This document shows, in pieces, positions 6,347 to 6,734 of a stretch of 6,734 nt of DNA (its first letter is position 1; each line of letters opens with the position of its first letter). Position numbers and translations under genes: made by a program. Origin of the DNA: Planctomycetota bacterium (lineage in GTDB: Bacteria; Planctomycetota; Phycisphaerae; Sedimentisphaerales; Anaerobacaceae); assembly GCA_022567055.1 (NCBI GenBank), contig JADFHU010000312.1, positions 1 to 6,734 on the forward strand, in the 5' to 3' direction. The notes beneath the pieces are model-generated. The model had not been told where the DNA came from and did not search any database. It worked only from the letters and a program-made list of their open reading frames with translations.

Positions 6347-6493
6347 GCTTTTAATCGATACCAGCTGGATGTCCTAAATTTCCACTCTGCTCGGTATTAT
6401 CGGTGAACGGTTACCATTCCAAGAATCCTCAGTGTTCAAGTATCCAACCCAGGGATAGCCCCCCAATAATGGGACACCTCGGCGAATTTCCTT
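6347..6493. other. Intergenic stretch after the SMP-30-like gene
   Basis: No coding frame is supported. The only structure I see is a near-palindromic 14-mer GGTGAACGGTTACC at 6402-6415; its core GTGAACGGTTA also occurs at 254-264, just inside the outer end of hairpin copy 1. No T-run terminator is visible for the - strand gene whose stop codon is at 6496-6494. Confidence 0.35.
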
Positions 6494-6734
6494 CTAAGGA
6501 CTCGGGACATAGGCGCCCTTCACCTGCATCTCGATTGAGTACAGCGACGTCTGCGCCGTGATAAATAGCGTCTTGCCGTTTGGGCCCCCAAAGCAACAGT
6601 TCGTGGGTCGCTCCGGCACGGAGATGCTGCCTACTTCTTTGCCGTCGGGGCTATGGATAAAGACGGCCCTGGTGGTCAGATAGAGGTTTCCCCGTTCGTC
6701 TAGCGTCACACCGTCGGAGCCGCGGTTGGCGAAG
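6494..6734 (-). CDS. SMP-30/gluconolactonase-like protein, C-terminal part
   Basis: The last 80 codons, including the stop, of a gene that continues beyond the window edge. The visible protein reads SDGVTLDERGNLYLTTRAVFI, then FIHSPDGKEVGSI, PERPTNCCFGGPNGKTLFITA and SLYSIEM. These are beta-propeller blade sequences very typical of the SMP-30/gluconolactonase/LRE family: the PTNCCFGG(P/D)GKTLFITA strand and the closing blade with V(K/R)GA. Members hydrolyse lactones such as gluconolactone or act as calcium-dependent esterases. PVC bacteria have many secreted paralogues with unknown substrates. The N-terminal half, with any signal peptide and most metal ligands, is not visible, so neither substrate nor location can be judged. 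The reading frame is open to the edge. Confidence 0.88.
   Translation of the reverse strand, partial: FANRGSDGVTLDERGNLYLTTRAVFIHSPDGKEVGSISVPERPTNCCFGGPNGKTLFITAQTSLYSIEMQVKGAYVPSP

Overview
The window looks like chromosomal DNA from a bacterium of the Planctomycetes-Verrucomicrobia-Lentisphaerae (PVC) group. This is an inference. The best evidence is the first gene, a pseudopilin-like protein with a GFTLIE leader and a C-terminal H-X9-DG motif, a protein type hugely expanded in that group. A Tat-exported protein of unknown function and the end of an SMP-30/gluconolactonase-like gene fit the same picture. There are no phage, plasmid, rRNA, tRNA or CRISPR features, and no transposase gene.

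Layout: 1-501 is non-coding and holds a 27-81 stem-loop, a tandem 15-base repeat (183-215) and a very long imperfect hairpin (247-460). Next come a + strand pseudopilin-like gene (502-1332) and, convergent with it, a - strand gene for a Tat-exported protein of unknown function (2898-1372). The gap 2899-3545 holds a second, diverged copy of the long hairpin on the - strand (3226-3020). A + strand long-chain acyl-CoA ligase-like gene (3546-5114) converges on a - strand pirin gene (6100-5207). The gap 6101-6493 carries an inverted pair of the dispersed repeat also seen at 183-215. The window ends inside the C-terminal part of a - strand SMP-30-like gene (6734-6494).

The genes do not form an obvious operon or pathway: strands alternate and each gene looks like its own unit. 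The most interesting content is the pair of roughly 200-nt hairpins. They are homologous and lie on opposite strands. Several base pairs differ between them by compensatory double changes (C-G to G-C, A-U to G-C, G-C to U-A, U-A to C-G). They share a tandem G-A motif and a symmetric GAUUGA/GAUUGA internal loop. Read in the shared orientation, most imperfect pairs are G-U wobbles; on the other strand these would be A-C mismatches. Together this points to a structured RNA family, not a decaying DNA palindrome. In both cases the RNA-like strand lies upstream of, and in sense with, a gene for a protein with an export signal. I cannot match it to a named RNA family from memory.
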